A stretch of DNA of 64,000 nucleotides from Oegoconia quadripuncta (Eukaryota > Arthropoda > Insecta > Lepidoptera > Autostichidae). The stretch lies in assembly GCA_949316235.1 (NCBI GenBank), contig OX438742.1, forward strand, positions 31,440,853 through 31,504,852, written 5' to 3'. The translations under genes were made by a program, and so were the position numbers. The notes under the pieces are model-generated. The model saw nothing but the letters and a program-made list of their open reading frames with translations. It was not told the origin of the DNA and did no database searches. This document shows, one piece after another, positions 1 to 11,055 of this stretch. The first letter of the stretch is position 1; each line of letters starts with the position of its first letter.

Positions 1-445
1 AAGGGGCTCTCCCCCTGTCACGTGTGTATTTGTGTATTTCAACGGAAAGGGGCTCGCCCACTGTCACGTGTGTATTTCAACGGAAAGGGGTTACCCCCTG
101 TCACGTGTGTATTTGTGTATTTCAACGGAAAGGGGCTCGCCCACTGTCACGTGTGTATTTCAACGGAAAGGGGCTCACCCCCTGTCACGTGTGTATTTGT
201 GTATTTCAACGGAAAGGGGCTCGCCCACTGTCACGTGTGTATTTCAACGGAAAGGGGCTCGCCCACTGTCACGTTTGTATTTCAACGGAAAGGGGCTCAC
301 CCCCTGTCACGTGTGTATTTGTGCATTTCAACAGAAAGGGGCTCACCCACTGTCGCGTGTGTATTTCAACGGAAAGGGGCTCGCCCAGTCACGTATTTCT
401 GCATTTCAACGGAAATGGGCTCGCCCACAGTCACGTGTGTATTTC
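1..445. repeat. Minisatellite with alternating 38- and 46-bp units
   Basis: About eleven units are built on a core TTCAACGGAAAGGGGCTC followed by a short C-rich stretch and CTGTCACGTGTGTAT. Type A units are 38 bp and carry GCCCACTG. Type B units are 46 bp, carry CCCCCTG and end in an extra TTGTGTAT. A and B mostly alternate, so the higher-order period is 84 bp. Because 84 is a multiple of three, all frames stay open and give spurious proteins of 150-200 residues. The array is cut by the left edge of the window, so its full length is unknown. The last two units (about 365-445) are diverged, as expected at an array edge. Confidence 0.93.
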
Positions 446-504
446 TGTATATATATCGAAGTTCAGTGGATGTTGTTTCAAGCATTAAACTTTTCAATAT
501 TTGG

Positions 505-600
505 TACAGCCAAACGTTAATGTTTGGGATATCTCTGGCTACCCCATTTGGAATAAAGGTTTCGATATTTATCCCAAATGGGGTGGTCATAGATATGCAT
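505..600. repeat. Imperfect hairpin, dispersed-repeat fragment
   Basis: ATATCTCTGGCTACCCCATTTGG (left arm, about 23 bp) pairs with CCAAATGGGGTGGTCATAGATAT across a 22-base loop. The same CAAATGGGGTGGTCAGAGATAT-type sequence recurs at about 5660 and 55165, each time near AAC plus AAAAGTTTAAT-like text, so this is a fragment of an interspersed repeat, not a unique element. Confidence 0.6.
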
Positions 601-1424
601 GTAAGTATATAAATAAATAGTTAATAAATAATATAAACATATCATTGACCCTGTCTAATATACAGCGGTGGACACATAATTAAATACACTTAGAGGATAT
701 TAATTTTTAATTGACCTACTCTATATATTTATATTATAATGCAATGGGATCTTGCAATACTATTTAAATTATTCTAACGGTTATCGTGAAATGTTTGAAA
801 TTAAATAAAGGTAACAAATATGTCGTATTTTAAATATTTATTAAGTTTAACTTTATTGCAAGCAGTAGAACTAATACAAAGACTTGGCCAAACAATTTAA
901 GACACACAAATTAAGAAACTATAATAAAATAAATATTGTAAATACTGAAACAAGCTTGACTATTATTAGTTTTAGATGTGTAATAAAAACATAAAACCAC
1001 GTTATTAATATTTTGTCGCATGTCCTTTAGTAGCAATGATAGCCGACACCGCCTAGGCATTGACGCGATCAAATTATTGCAGGTGTCAATCGAACTGCTC
1101 CTATGCCTTTTTAAAAGTAAAAGAGATGTACTCGTATATAAAAATAAAAAGGTCTACAAAAGTCAAGATTGTTTGCGTGTGTGCATGTGGGTGTTTGTGA
1201 ATAGCTAGAATGTCTGCGTGTGCAATAATTTTAATTGTTCTGTTTTGCTTGTCCCGCCCTACGGTTAGCATGTGGCGTGGACAAGTGTATTTTAAAGGTG
1301 ATAGTGAAGTATGTTGGATGTGGGTGATGGAAAATATTGGAAATAGCTGTACGGATTTGGTTGGAAATGGGATTGTTAGACTTTTTAATTCATTGAATGG
1401 TTAATAATTAAGAGAGCTTTTAGT
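601..1424. other. AT-rich stretch without recognised gene
   Basis: I see no conserved coding motif. The short open frames at 1020-1208 and 1210-1404 have no recognisable domain, and they lie just before a LINE 3' tail. They could be decayed LINE sequence, but nothing in them proves it. Confidence 0.5.
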
Positions 1425-1512
1425 GATAAGGCCGCCAAATTGTACTGTCCCCTTTTTTTGTTTAATTTTGTGTAATATTTCTTATTGTTGTGCAATAAAG
1501 AATATTTTGTTT
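1425..1512 (+). repeat. Non-LTR retrotransposon 3' tail
   Basis: The string GATAAGGCCGCC, then a TTGTAC motif, then TGTGCAATAAAGAATATT followed by T-rich sequence matches the layout at 26095-26190 (GATAAGACCGCC, TTGTAC, GTGCAATAAAGTGTAC). Two independent copies sharing a polyadenylation-signal end identify a LINE 3' terminus. The coding part is lost or too decayed here. Confidence 0.65.
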
Positions 1513-2640
1513 TTTTTTTTGTTTTAATTTAACCATCTGGGTACGACAGACACGTATCGTTAGTAATTACTTTGTTGGTGGAGCGCCGGCAAAGTGAAAA
1601 ACTGAAACTTGAAATAAAAGTTCGGAACACTGAAAAATCCAAAATCGCGGCCGACTCGGACCACTTTAAATATTTAATTTGCATTTTCGAATCTGCAAGG
1701 AATTAGGGATAGCTCTTGAGTCGGAAGACATAACGGGCTTGCTTGACGGAACAATTCCTGTATAGCCAGTATCAACAGCGGTACAGCTGAACGTTGCCTA
1801 CTGAAAGTAAGCCAGTCCCGTGAAAAGATATAACCCTACCCCATAAAAAAAATTATGACCTCCCCCCTCTACAATGAGTGAGCAGCCAGAGGAATGCAAA
1901 AAGCCTCACGTGAGGTTGAAATTTAATGGGAAAAGGGGGCTGAGTAAGGCTCAGGTCCTAATGCAAATAGAATACACCATGGACGGCGCATAGTGAGGTA
2001 TTGGTCAGTAGATAATCTACTTAGTGTAGTAAAGCCACTAATACGAATAGCAGAACGACTTAAATGCACGGAACCTATCACGATTTGCAACCAGATCCCC
2101 GTAGTACACTGGATGGCTTTTCGCATTAAATTTTGTAAACATGAGTTTACGCTCAGCTGTCCCTAATTTTTTCTAAGAAACGTCTAGCCGTACAAGCTGT
2201 AATTAATATTGACGACCTTAGTTTGCGGCCTCATACTAGGGTGAGGGGGTCTCAAATGGGGCCCAATGGGGAGTAATCAAGAGGGAGGATAGGGGGTGGT
2301 TTAGAGGTATCAAAGGGGGATAAGATTCTAGAAGGGATGAAAGAGCCCTTGAAGCTTATGTTCATCATCATCGTAGCACTAAAACATCGGGGAATCAAGG
2401 GAGTGTCAGAGGTAATTCAATTCCGAGCAACCACCCGGAACACTAGTGTAAGTGTAAGTATACACATCAATTCTATTTAAAAGTAAATATGTATCAAACA
2501 TGGCTAAGAACCGTTTTAAATTGGTTCAGCTGTTTTAGCGCAATAATAATACACCGACATAGACCTTAAACTTGTATATGTATAATAACCACCTTATATT
2601 GGGGGTATAAAATTGGCTACCAGTAGGTACCATAAGAAAT
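1513..2640. other. Unassigned stretch
   Basis: There is no recognisable gene. A purine- and G-rich patch lies at about 2235-2310. The minus-strand frame at 1923-2126 has no family features. If the multi-exon gene at 2648-9768 continues to the left, this may be intron. Confidence 0.5.
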
Positions 2641-2647
2641 TACTTAC

Positions 2648-3078
2648 TCAGGATGCCTAATGTTGAGAAGCAAGAGCCTTTTATTACAATCGCTGATGTA
2701 CACATCACTGAGCGGATATGAGGGCTTCGGGCTTAAGCCGAAAGGCTCCGAAATGGGTAGCGGCATAATATTCAAGTGCCAAACTTTGCCTATCTTTCGT
2801 ACAATGCGCCGTACTCGGTTCGTTGCATTCGAGGTCGATGCTTCAGAGTAGTTGTCGGCCCTCGTATCATCATCTTCTTCTTCATCATCATCATCATCAT
2901 CATAGCTATCATCTTCAAAAAGCAACGACCATTTAGAACTACCAGGTTTATCCCTGATATTATTGCTCATGATATTTTTGATTTGTTCTTCGATGTCAAT
3001 CTCTTTCTGGTTCGCATTTTTGTTCAGCGTGTTTCCGTTGTCTAGGCCGAAAATGGCGCTGGCAGGAACATCATGCAT
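2648..3078 (-). CDS. Internal exon of acidic, probably nuclear protein
   Basis: The open frame (143 codons plus 2 bases) begins directly after a good acceptor (TTTACAG at 3085-3079) and ends at a perfect donor, GTAAGT at 2647-2642, in phase 2. The apparent stop is simply the donor read through. The encoded segment has a run of 6 Asp, 3 Glu and 3 Asp around residues 60-72, a basic stretch (RVRRIVRKIGKVW) near 90-102, and a C-terminal part rich in Pro and Leu. The Asp run is encoded by an ATC/CAT microsatellite at about 2880-2903. The frame lies on the same strand as exons at 7921-8016 and 9591-9768, which are also acidic and Lys-rich, so I place them in one gene. The phases differ (1 leaving 7921, 0 entering here), so at least one small exon is missing between them. 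I do not recognise the protein. Confidence 0.6.
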
Positions 3079-4130
3079 CTGTAAATGAATAAATTGAGGA
3101 TGAACATTTTAACGGCCTCCGTGTCTTCAATATAAAAATAGTTAATTGAAAATTTAATAATCCCCGTTAATGTGATCAATTTATTAAGGTAAATAAACCA
3201 ACTGTGCTATGTAAAAGACAAATACCAAATAAATTAACCGATTTCCATCAAACACATCTAGTCTGAACAACCTCGCAAATGTCTGGTTCTGAAAAAAACC
3301 TTATGAACATGACAGGCCAAAACGGTAGACCAACCTGCCAGTCTCCTACATAGGGTACAGTAGTGACGAGAAGTTTATTTGTATAATAATAATAAATCAT
3401 TTTCTTCTTTTTTTAACATACTACAAAAAAAGTGGAAATTTTCAATTCATCGGTATCTTTTTTTTTAATCTGGGGTTCTATTACATATTTTCATCGTTAT
3501 CGATTATGTTTAAAGACATGTGATTGGTTGGCTCATTGCACGCTCATGAATGTGATGGTTTCTCATTGGTTAACGTAAACTATGACGATACCGATGAAGT
3601 TACATAATTAAGGGCTGGTCCCCGATTACTCGAAGACGCCTTAACCAATTTGGAAAATTCGTTTTTGTTTGAAAGGGTAAATACCTCACGGGTAGTCCCA
3701 CGGTCATCAGATTAGGATCTGATGATGGAATCTTGGAGAAATGGAGGGACCTCTTCAAATTTTATAGGTGTGTTTGTTAAATTTTCTTAAGTTATTCAGT
3801 TATTTGCGTCTGGAACTCATCGTGTGATGCTGCTGAGCTGATGATGGAAGCCACAGCACTCCTTGACGGTTAGGAGTTAGGGGAGAATGTTGCCTTTTCT
3901 TAATTTTGTCGGGTATTGTAATCTTAAAGATCATAAGCCATAGACTCCTAGGTACAGTCGCCAACACATTATAGGTAGCAGGCTTAATTTTTATGATATT
4001 GTTTGGAGGGTCTTGGTTGGGTTTTGTTATATTTTCCTTTAAATCTTGATCAATATATATCATTTGATTGCTTTTCAGATAAACTTAAATAACATACATA
4101 ACATCTTTCAGATCAGATTGTTAAATGAAA
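3079..4130. other. Probable intron sequence; small inverted repeat
   Basis: There is no coding motif. TTCATCGGTATC at about 3449 pairs with GATACCGATGAA at about 3586, bounding a piece of about 150 bp that could be a small MITE. The minus-strand frame at 3800-4063 shows no domain. Confidence 0.4.
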
Positions 4131-5611
4131 TATACTGCTCAAAAGATTTAGCGGAACAAGATTTCAAAGTAGATCTAAACTTTTTGCTTAAGGTTTTAAT
4201 TATAGCTGGCCACTAAATAATGTAGAGGCATTGTCGAAGAAATTAAAAAACAAAAGAGCAAGGGGGTTTTTGTTAGTAGTTCTCAATAAAGTGACCAAGA
4301 GTCTATGAACACCTAAAAACAAAATGACGCCATTTAATTTCTTTACTTGCTAATCACAGAAAACACATTTAAAGTGGTTTTTCAAGTTTTTTTTAATCTT
4401 AACAGAAATTGAAGTGAGTCTTCTGAGTATTGTTATTCATTGAAGCGAGTGAGTTTACGTCATAATGCCAGATCTGCCTGAATTGCAAGTCTCCCGAGCT
4501 ATCGCTTTGCTTGAAGAGGGTCGAACTATGCGCTATGTTGGAAATGATCTAGGAGTAGCCCCTTCTGTTATCTATAGACTTTGGAAGCGATACCATGAGA
4601 CGGGAGAATACTCACGAAGACGTGGTCAAGGTCGAGAGCGAAAAACTACACATTTTGCAAGATCGCTACATCGTCAACTGTGCTTTACGTAAACGTACCA
4701 CAACTGCAAGATATCTATAAAATACACTAAGGACGAAAGTAAGAAATAGGTTGAGAGAAGCCAATTTAACATCACGTCAACCAGTTCGGGCTGTACGTCT
4801 GACTATTCAACACAGACAAGCTCGCCGACGGTCCACTCAAAATCACGCTAATTGGCAACTTCGACATTGGAGGCCAGTGCTTTTTACTGACGAATCACGA
4901 TTCCGTTTAACACGTTGCGATGGTCGTCTCCGTGTTTACAGACATCCAGGCAAGCGATACAGTGCAGCGGCATTCCAGGAATATGATAAATTTGGATGTG
5001 GCTCTGTGATGGTTTGGGGCGGAGTGAGTTTGGACGAGCGTACAGATCTCGTCGTTGTTCCCGGGCGCTTGCTTGTGTGCTCAACCTTACATAGAAAACG
5101 TGCTCGAAGATAATGTTTTGCCCACAGCATATGGTATCGACCCAGATTTTCTTTTAATGCAGATAACGCCAGGCCACATGCTGCAGCCATCACGTCAGAT
5201 TACTTACGACATAATAAAATTGGTGTAATGGAGTAGCCTTCCATGAGCCCTGACCTAAATCCGATTGAACACATTTGGGACTTGCTTGACAGGCGCATCC
5301 GGAAGCGTCCAATTGCACTTCAAACACTGCAGCAGCTCACTGAAGCGTTGATTGAAGAATGGGAGCGAATTCCACAAGAAGATATTCGGAGGATCATACG
5401 AAGCATGTCGCGTTGTTGTCAAGCTGTAATTAGGGCTCATGGAGACCACACACCTTTATTCTGTATTTTTTAGTAAAAAAAATACAGAATACGTTTTTTT
5501 TTTTATTAATTGTAGTAATTAAAAAAATAGCAAGGAATTAAATAACCTAATTGTAGTTTATACGGTAGAAAGGACTAAAATCTTGTTCCTCTAATTGTTT
5601 TGAGCAGTATA
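4131..5611 (+). mobile_element. Complete Tc1-like transposon, inactive
   Basis: The element is 1477 bp (4133-5609), flanked by TA at 4131-4132 and 5610-5611. The terminal inverted repeats start TACTGCTCAAAA and continue to GGAACAAGATTT, about 38 bp with a few mismatches. Both ends and a degraded transposase frame are present, so this is a whole but dead copy. It lies in what is probably an intron of the minus-strand acidic gene. Confidence 0.92.
4465..5473 (+). pseudogene. Tc1-like transposase, frameshifted
   Basis: The N-terminal piece (4465-4692) is a helix-turn-helix with the pattern AIALLEEGRTMRYVGNDLGV and a basic GRERKTT linker. The next piece (4751-5113) holds the first catalytic Asp in LFTDESRF, then the VMVWGG motif typical of Tc1 transposases. 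The third (5243-5473) has SPDLNPIEHIWD, which supplies the catalytic Glu. The stretch with the second Asp (about 5110-5240) is readable only across frames. At least two frameshifts separate the pieces, so no transposase can be made. Tc1 transposases normally run about 340 residues and the span agrees. Confidence 0.9.
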
Positions 5612-5635
5612 TATTAAAGAAATTACTAAACATAC

Positions 5636-5870
5636 ATACATAACGTCTCGAAATCAATCACAAATGGGGTGGTCAGAGATATTCCAAAAAATAGTGTTTG
5701 GGTGTTCCAAAAATTAAAAGTTTAATGATTGAAATAATATCCATGGTTCACCTTATAAAATTACAGAAATGCACGCGTGACAGGGGTAGCAGGAAACGTG
5801 CAAAACTATAGATGTCCCTTAGTCGCCTTTAACAACTGCCACGGGAAGAGACGGGTTGGGTCTATTTATA
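5636..5870. repeat. Dispersed repeat with CACGGGAAGAGACGGGTTGG motif
   Basis: AAATGGGGTGGTCAGAGATAT is followed about 140 bases later by CCCTTAGTCGCC, then CCACGGGAAGAGACGGGTTGG. The same two blocks with the same spacing recur at 55165-55310, and the first block recurs at 575. This is an interspersed repeat, probably a LINE or SINE end; no coding sequence is visible. Confidence 0.6.
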
Positions 5871-7920
5871 ACTTAATTTCCATTTACTTTCTCTTACATA
5901 TATTTTATAAGGCGTGCTACCTTAACTGTGTTGCCGACTGTACCTATGGGACATACTATGGTATTGAAAAATAAGCCCGCACAAATGAGGGGATTGAGTT
6001 ATCCAACTGGTAATCTTAGGCCATAGCTCTGTAGGTGTACTACAGAACTTTAAGTACGTATCAGTCATGACCATGGCACACCATGGTTTGGGTTTGTATG
6101 GAAAAAGTGTAGACAAAGTCGGTGTGATTAGATTACCAATAAGTATGGCAAATCGAAGATCATCTGGTCGAGCTGGTATACCCCAACTACCCACCTAACC
6201 TGTAGGAGCTACAAAGGTCGCCAAAGCACAAAAGTTATCAGAAATCAGTGAGGAAAAATAAAAACTTTTTAACAAAAAAAAAATAACCGACTTCACGACT
6301 GTTAAAAGTTTAAAAGTAAATCAATCGACATTATAATCACTGTTACACATTGGCGCCGACTTCGAGAGTATTTTTTCATATACCAGAAATTATAATAGGG
6401 GCGTTTCAAATTAAAATAATTTTTTCTTGGTATAATGGCTGATTTAGTGAAGTCTGTTGTATTTTTGGTTAAAAAGGTTTTTATAGAAAAAATTTGTTCC
6501 CAATTATTGGTACCACAAAAACAAAGACGATTTTGATTACAACAGTCGATAGGTCGCCAGGGCTCCATCACGCGCATTTTTGTATATATCTAAGCCGCTC
6601 ATTCCGCTTCTCGTGCATGCAATAATAAGATACTTCCTTTTTAAGCCGAAAGTATATTTAAAAATGTAAAACATATTATAAGCCCTAGATCATATTTGGC
6701 TTAATTATTACCAAAACTTTCGTGATTCTATTTAAAGTATTTACGTACCTAATCCCAGCCGTTTTTTTTGTACTTTCAGATGTAAGATGTGTTTTCGATC
6801 TCGAAAATTTCAAGGAAGCGTGTTTTCGAAACACATGGTCACTGGGACAATTTATTGCGTAATTGAAACAAAGTGAATACTTAGCGTAGTTTTTAAAAAT
6901 GTAAGGTACTTCCCCTCCAAAGCTCATTGAAATTAGACCGCTCGGATATTACTGAGGATAAAGAAATAGTGAGTATTAAGTTGCCATCCTTCAGTCCCAC
7001 CCCAAATCTAAGAAGTAAGAGCAGCCAGCGCTTACCCTGCTACTGGACGTGGGTTGTTGAATATCGCTGTGCTGCCCCGCTGTCACCTCGAGCATGTCGG
7101 TCCCCTTCTCTGTTGATATATCTTTATTTTGAATTACGAATTTGACAGACAGAACCGAAGGTCGGGCGAATTTAAATACAGCTTTGAAATAAACAAAATA
7201 CAAGAAAAGAAAGAACACAGAACATGGACTTAACACTGAAAGCGATATCTTCCAGGCCACCTTTAGGTTACGAAACATTTCACTTTTAATAAATAGGTTG
7301 CGTGGGCGACAACATATAATAAATGTAGGTAGAGGCACATAAAAGCAACTGAATGTCAGAATACATTAAATACATTATTTACATACTGATAGTCAGGACT
7401 GGGTCATTCGACCCAGAGATAATCGCTCAGCACAAAAATTTGCCAGTTTATTCCTAAGGGATTTTTGACATTCCACTCCCAAAGGGGGATGTGGCAGTTG
7501 AAATGTTTCAATCAAGATCAATATTTTATGTAGGTATTTGTTAATCTATTTATTTGTATTTCGCCGTGATGAGCAACAATGAAATAAACATACAAACTTT
7601 CGCATTTATATAATATTAGTTAGATGGCGCAAGCGATATTTTAAAAGGTGCTAATAATTGTTTTCCTTTTTCTATAATAGGTACCGATAGTATAATGTAT
7701 TCTGTGCAAAAAGTAAGTTGTTTTAAAAAAGAAGACTCGAGCCCAAACGTTTTGACGTACGGAACCATAAAAATATAGTTATAGCGCTAGCTGAATTTAG
7801 AAACAGGATAAACTTGGATTACCTATAAAAAGTTAAAAAAGACGCGAAATATCTCAATTGATTTAGGCCCGAGACATATACAAATAGTAAATATAATGTA
7901 TAAATAGAAATATAAATTAC
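5871..7920. other. Probable intron with repeat scraps
   Basis: AACCGACTTCA at about 6287 is the terminus of the dispersed element described at 8645-9169. The frames at 5922-6194, 6302-6577, 6685-6927 and 6991-7338 show no family features. The Cys-poor, Phe-rich frame at 6991-7338 looks like chance. A missing phase 1 to phase 0 exon of the acidic gene should lie somewhere between 3079 and 7920, but I could not place it. Confidence 0.4.
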
Positions 7921-8016
7921 CTTCACGCACAGTGCTCTTCTTCTTCTTCTTTGGTTTCGGTAAACGCGTGACGACCTCGATCTCGTCTTCTGACGAATCA
8001 TCCGTTTCGAAATTAC
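7921..8016 (-). CDS. Internal exon of acidic, probably nuclear protein
   Basis: This 96-base exon is bounded by an acceptor (ATTTACAG, ending at 8017) and a donor (GAAG/GTAATTT, at 7920). It enters in phase 1 and leaves in phase 1. The reading frame that joins in phase to the exon at 9591-9768 encodes TDDSSDEDEIEVV followed by KPKKKKK, an acidic patch next to a lysine run that looks like a nuclear localisation signal. Alternating acidic and lysine-rich blocks match the character of both neighbouring exons. The longer open frame overlapping it (7819-8001) is in another phase and gives only an Arg-rich shadow. Confidence 0.6.
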
Positions 8017-8644
8017 CTGTAAATAGTTCTTATGTATGTTTAGATTGCCCCAATAAAATTGGTATTTATCAAAAGCCGTAAATCAGTTTTAAAGCGTAAT
8101 AAAAACATTTATCACCTAGAAACGGACATCATAAGTAGATGTTTTAAAAAGATGACGAATATACTGTGCAATACTTGAACAAAGAGGTTTACTATCAGTG
8201 AGAATAGAGGTAGTTGTGCTATGGGGAACAGAGTGGTTTTTGAGTTCCTATCGGTTCAACCAGTTAAGCACAGTACCTAGTTGTATGCCTTGGGTTCGGA
8301 GGTTACTTCAATGATTAGTTGTCGGCTGGTATATACTTATAGACCCTAATAACACAATGTCCGCCATGAAGTCCGTCGTCTGCGCTACGCATTTTCACAA
8401 AGACATCTAAATAATTTGTTTTTGAAGAACTATTTATGCAACGTAATTCGTGTGCACTATTTATGCACAGTTTTTGGGATATTAACACTTTCTCGGACAG
8501 TGAACCAGACACAATAGGTGTATAGGCGATCAGTGTCCACGAGTGTTAATTATAGGTCAAGCAGTCTCTCCACGAGGAATAAGGATGCCCGTAACACGTG
8601 ACGCAAGAATGCTCATTTAAATAATTGAACCGCCGAAACTTGTT
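8017..8644. other. Unassigned intron-like sequence
   Basis: No gene or repeat is recognised. The minus frame at 8315-8512 has no domain. Confidence 0.4.
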
Positions 8645-9169
8645 AAAACAACCGACTTCAGTAAGGTTCCACTCTCTATCTCCGGAGTGCAACCCATCAA
8701 ATCTTAACCAAATTTCTATCGGGCCAGCCGAATCCCTATCAAACAAAAATCATCAAAATTAACGAAAATATAGGTAAACATGAGACCAGTTACAATGTCC
8801 TGTTAAATAAAAAAAGATTTTTCCAAAATGGTTTACAGAGTTCTGAGGTAACAAATTGTGTTTCACCCATCTCTGATCTTCTCCATTACATCCACTTCAC
8901 CAAATGATACGAATGCAAATTCTTGACTCCTTGGTATAAATACCAAAATCGCAATATGTATGCCTATAATATGTGAAGAGTTCCCTCAATTTTTATAGAT
9001 CCCGTCATCAGAACAGAAATTATGGTGAACATAGAACCATATGGAAGTATGTATTAAATAAAAAAAAAGAATTTCCTGAATCGGTTTATAAATGGCAGAG
9101 TTCTGAGGTAACAAATATAAAAATAGATACAACCTAATTGAAAACCTTGCACTTTTTTGAAGTCGGTTG
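8645..9169. mobile_element. Short non-coding element ending in CAACCGACTTCA
   Basis: AAAACAACCGACTTCA at 8645 is inverted as TGAAGTCGGTTG at 9158-9169. Inside, a block TTAAATAAAAAAAG followed by CAGAGTTCTGAGGTAACAAA occurs twice (about 8800-8856 and 9053-9117), so the element has an internal duplication. The same terminus appears alone at about 6287, 29697 and 41902 (CTGAAGTCGGTTG). No ORF is present. It is a non-autonomous element of unknown superfamily. Confidence 0.65.
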
Positions 9170-9590
9170 AATATTGAATAACTCTTTAAACTAGAGTGGC
9201 ACTATTTTTTCCTTTGGGCACTCTTAACGCTCAATTTTTTTATATAATCAATTAGCTAATTCCACTTGGTGTATTCTAGCATCACGTGAATACGTGTTCT
9301 TTTGGTTCACTGGCGAACCTAGCATAGCTTTTTCCATAAACCACTTAGCGATTTTAAGCCTTGGAATAATCGTATCGTCAAGGACTTTGCTTTGACTCCT
9401 AAATCATTAAGTAGTTACGGTTAGGTTGCATTGATTGAAGACTCGTGAATATGGAACCCCAACTATAGAAGTCAAAATTTAAAATAAACGAAAAATAATT
9501 TCCTTCCTATATTCTATCTGGCTTTCTTATTAATACATCACTCACAAAATATAATATTTAATTATAGTTCAAAGAACAAACTACGAGTAC

Positions 9591-9768
9591 CATTAGTCAT
9601 GTGCGAGTCATCATCATCATCAGTGCTGTCTTCATAGGACTCCACCATGCCCAGAATCTCGTCGTAATACTTGTCACTCATGTCCAGCTCCTCCCGATGA
9701 CGTCGTTTAACGTTGGATGTTTTCTTTCTCTTCATTGGTGGTAGAATTATTTCAATATCTCCGCTCAT
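9591..9768 (-). CDS. First coding exon of acidic, probably nuclear protein
   Basis: ATG at 9768 opens 59 codons plus one base, up to a donor GTACTC at 9590. The peptide starts MSGDIEIILPP, then MKRKKTSNVKRRHREE, a strong basic nuclear-localisation-like stretch, then a Tyr- and Asp-containing part ending in five Asp before SHM. Phase 1 leaving this exon fits phase 1 entering the exon at 7921-8016, giving a Gly at the junction. Upstream, TTTTAG/GAAGGTAAATAAAATG hints at a 5' UTR exon further right. The five-Asp run is an ATC microsatellite at about 9608-9624. The product is not recognised; transcription or chromatin proteins often have this composition, but that is only a guess. Confidence 0.65.
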
Positions 9769-10199
9769 TTTATTTACCTTCCTAAAATGATATTGAACTT
9801 AACACGTTTAAAATTAAGAGAGCTTATTCCGTCGAGTAGGTGGCACCCAGTTCTTTTTAAATACAGAATAAATCAAAAAATTATCTATGACCTGCGCTCG
9901 AGAAGCCTAAAAGCTAATTATAAATAATACTTAAATACCTTAGTTCACTTACCTAAATAGTTATTTTTCATTACTATAAATGGAATAGAAGAAAAACTCA
10001 TGTTAAGCATGCTCATAGGAGGCATAATTGCTGATGGCATTCATTTTAAAGTTTAAAATCTTCTAAATGAATAAACCGATTCTAATGGAACTATAAACAT
10101 ATACGCATGTTACCTACATTTTCAAAATACCTATTAAAAATGCAATTCCCTGTTACTATGGAGAACTTAAAATCACTCTAATTTGGAAATGCCGGACGA
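9769..10199. other. Unassigned sequence upstream of acidic gene
   Basis: This lies 5' of the first coding exon and may hold its promoter and 5' UTR. I found no clear promoter motif. Confidence 0.35.
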
Positions 10200-10318
10200 T
10201 ATTTTTTTTTATGCACAACGGGAGCACTTGACCTCAATCACACCTGATGTTAAGTGAAGATGAGGCCGAAGGTGGAAGCGTACTGACCCGGAAACCCAAA
10301 TATTTGTCAAATGCCGTT
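10200..10318 (-). repeat. Truncated SINE fragment (second family)
   Basis: From GACCTCAATCACACCTGATG to GACCCGGAAACCCAAATAT it is almost identical to 55747-55820, where the full SINE with a tRNA-like head is present. Here the tRNA-related part is missing; the A/T-rich tail comes first, so the orientation is minus. Confidence 0.8.
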
Positions 10319-10439
10319 GCTATATATTGATATAGCAAAGACATTTGACATTGTCCCTGTTCCAAAACTTAATATAAGGTTACATCTCCTATGACTATTG
10401 TAACTTTCTAATAGAAACAAGTGCGTGACAATCAACAAG

Positions 10440-10745
10440 CATCTAACTAAATAATTTAATGTAACGTGTGGAGTAGAACTAGCAGGTAGCGAGTTGGGCT
10501 CTACACTGTTCCTCTTTTATATCAACGAACTTTGTCAACTATAATAAATATAAAAAAGCGACAAAATATTATCATACGCAGATGGCATTACTTTGGCATA
10601 TTTTACTGACATAAAGACTGAAGTCTTTGAGTACATAATTAGGGCTTCGTTACCTACTTAGTATGTCATTGGCTTGCGGCAAATGTCCTTACCGTAAACG
10701 CTGACAGAACGAAATATATTTCCTCTCTATTCATTCCTACACCAA
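10440..10745 (+). pseudogene. Decayed non-LTR reverse transcriptase fragment
   Basis: Reading across frames gives GS(E)LGSTLFLFYINEL, the decayed form of the RT block 'GSxLGPLLFLxYINDL'. This is followed by IIYADGIT where YADDT is expected, and then WFAANVLTVNADRTKYISFS, the usual block downstream of the RT active site. One catalytic Asp is replaced by Gly and there are frameshifts and stops, so this is dead. It differs from the LINE at 13380-14715 and is too short to assign to a clade. Confidence 0.7.
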
Positions 10746-11055
10746 CCTAACCTAATTTGAACATACTTCATAATTACTCAGTTTACACGAAAGCACAAAA
10801 TACATGTTCGTCTATCAAGCGAGATGATAAATTTAATTTGGTTTACAAACCCTGCATTATAGGAGTCTGCGCTGCCCACAGGGGAGCCCCACGGGGCCCC
10901 ATCTAAAGCGACCTAACTAACCCGCTCTGAGCAGCATTTTCTGTAAAGCGTAAATGTCTGCCATACATAACTACATAACGACCAGCTATAGACATTGAAT
11001 GGCTAATTGAACCATCTACCTACGACATCTTACGATATATCTTCAAAATGGGATT

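Noticed and set aside
1..445. CRISPR-like array
   Set aside because: No unique spacers: units are repeats throughout, and the DNA is eukaryotic.
22..612. Three overlapping plus-strand frames of 154-196 residues
   Set aside because: They only read the minisatellite whose dimer period is a multiple of three; no protein features beyond the repeat.
6991..7338. 115-residue minus-strand frame as the missing exon of the acidic gene
   Set aside because: Composition (Phe- and Cys-rich) does not fit, and no phase-compatible splice pair was found.
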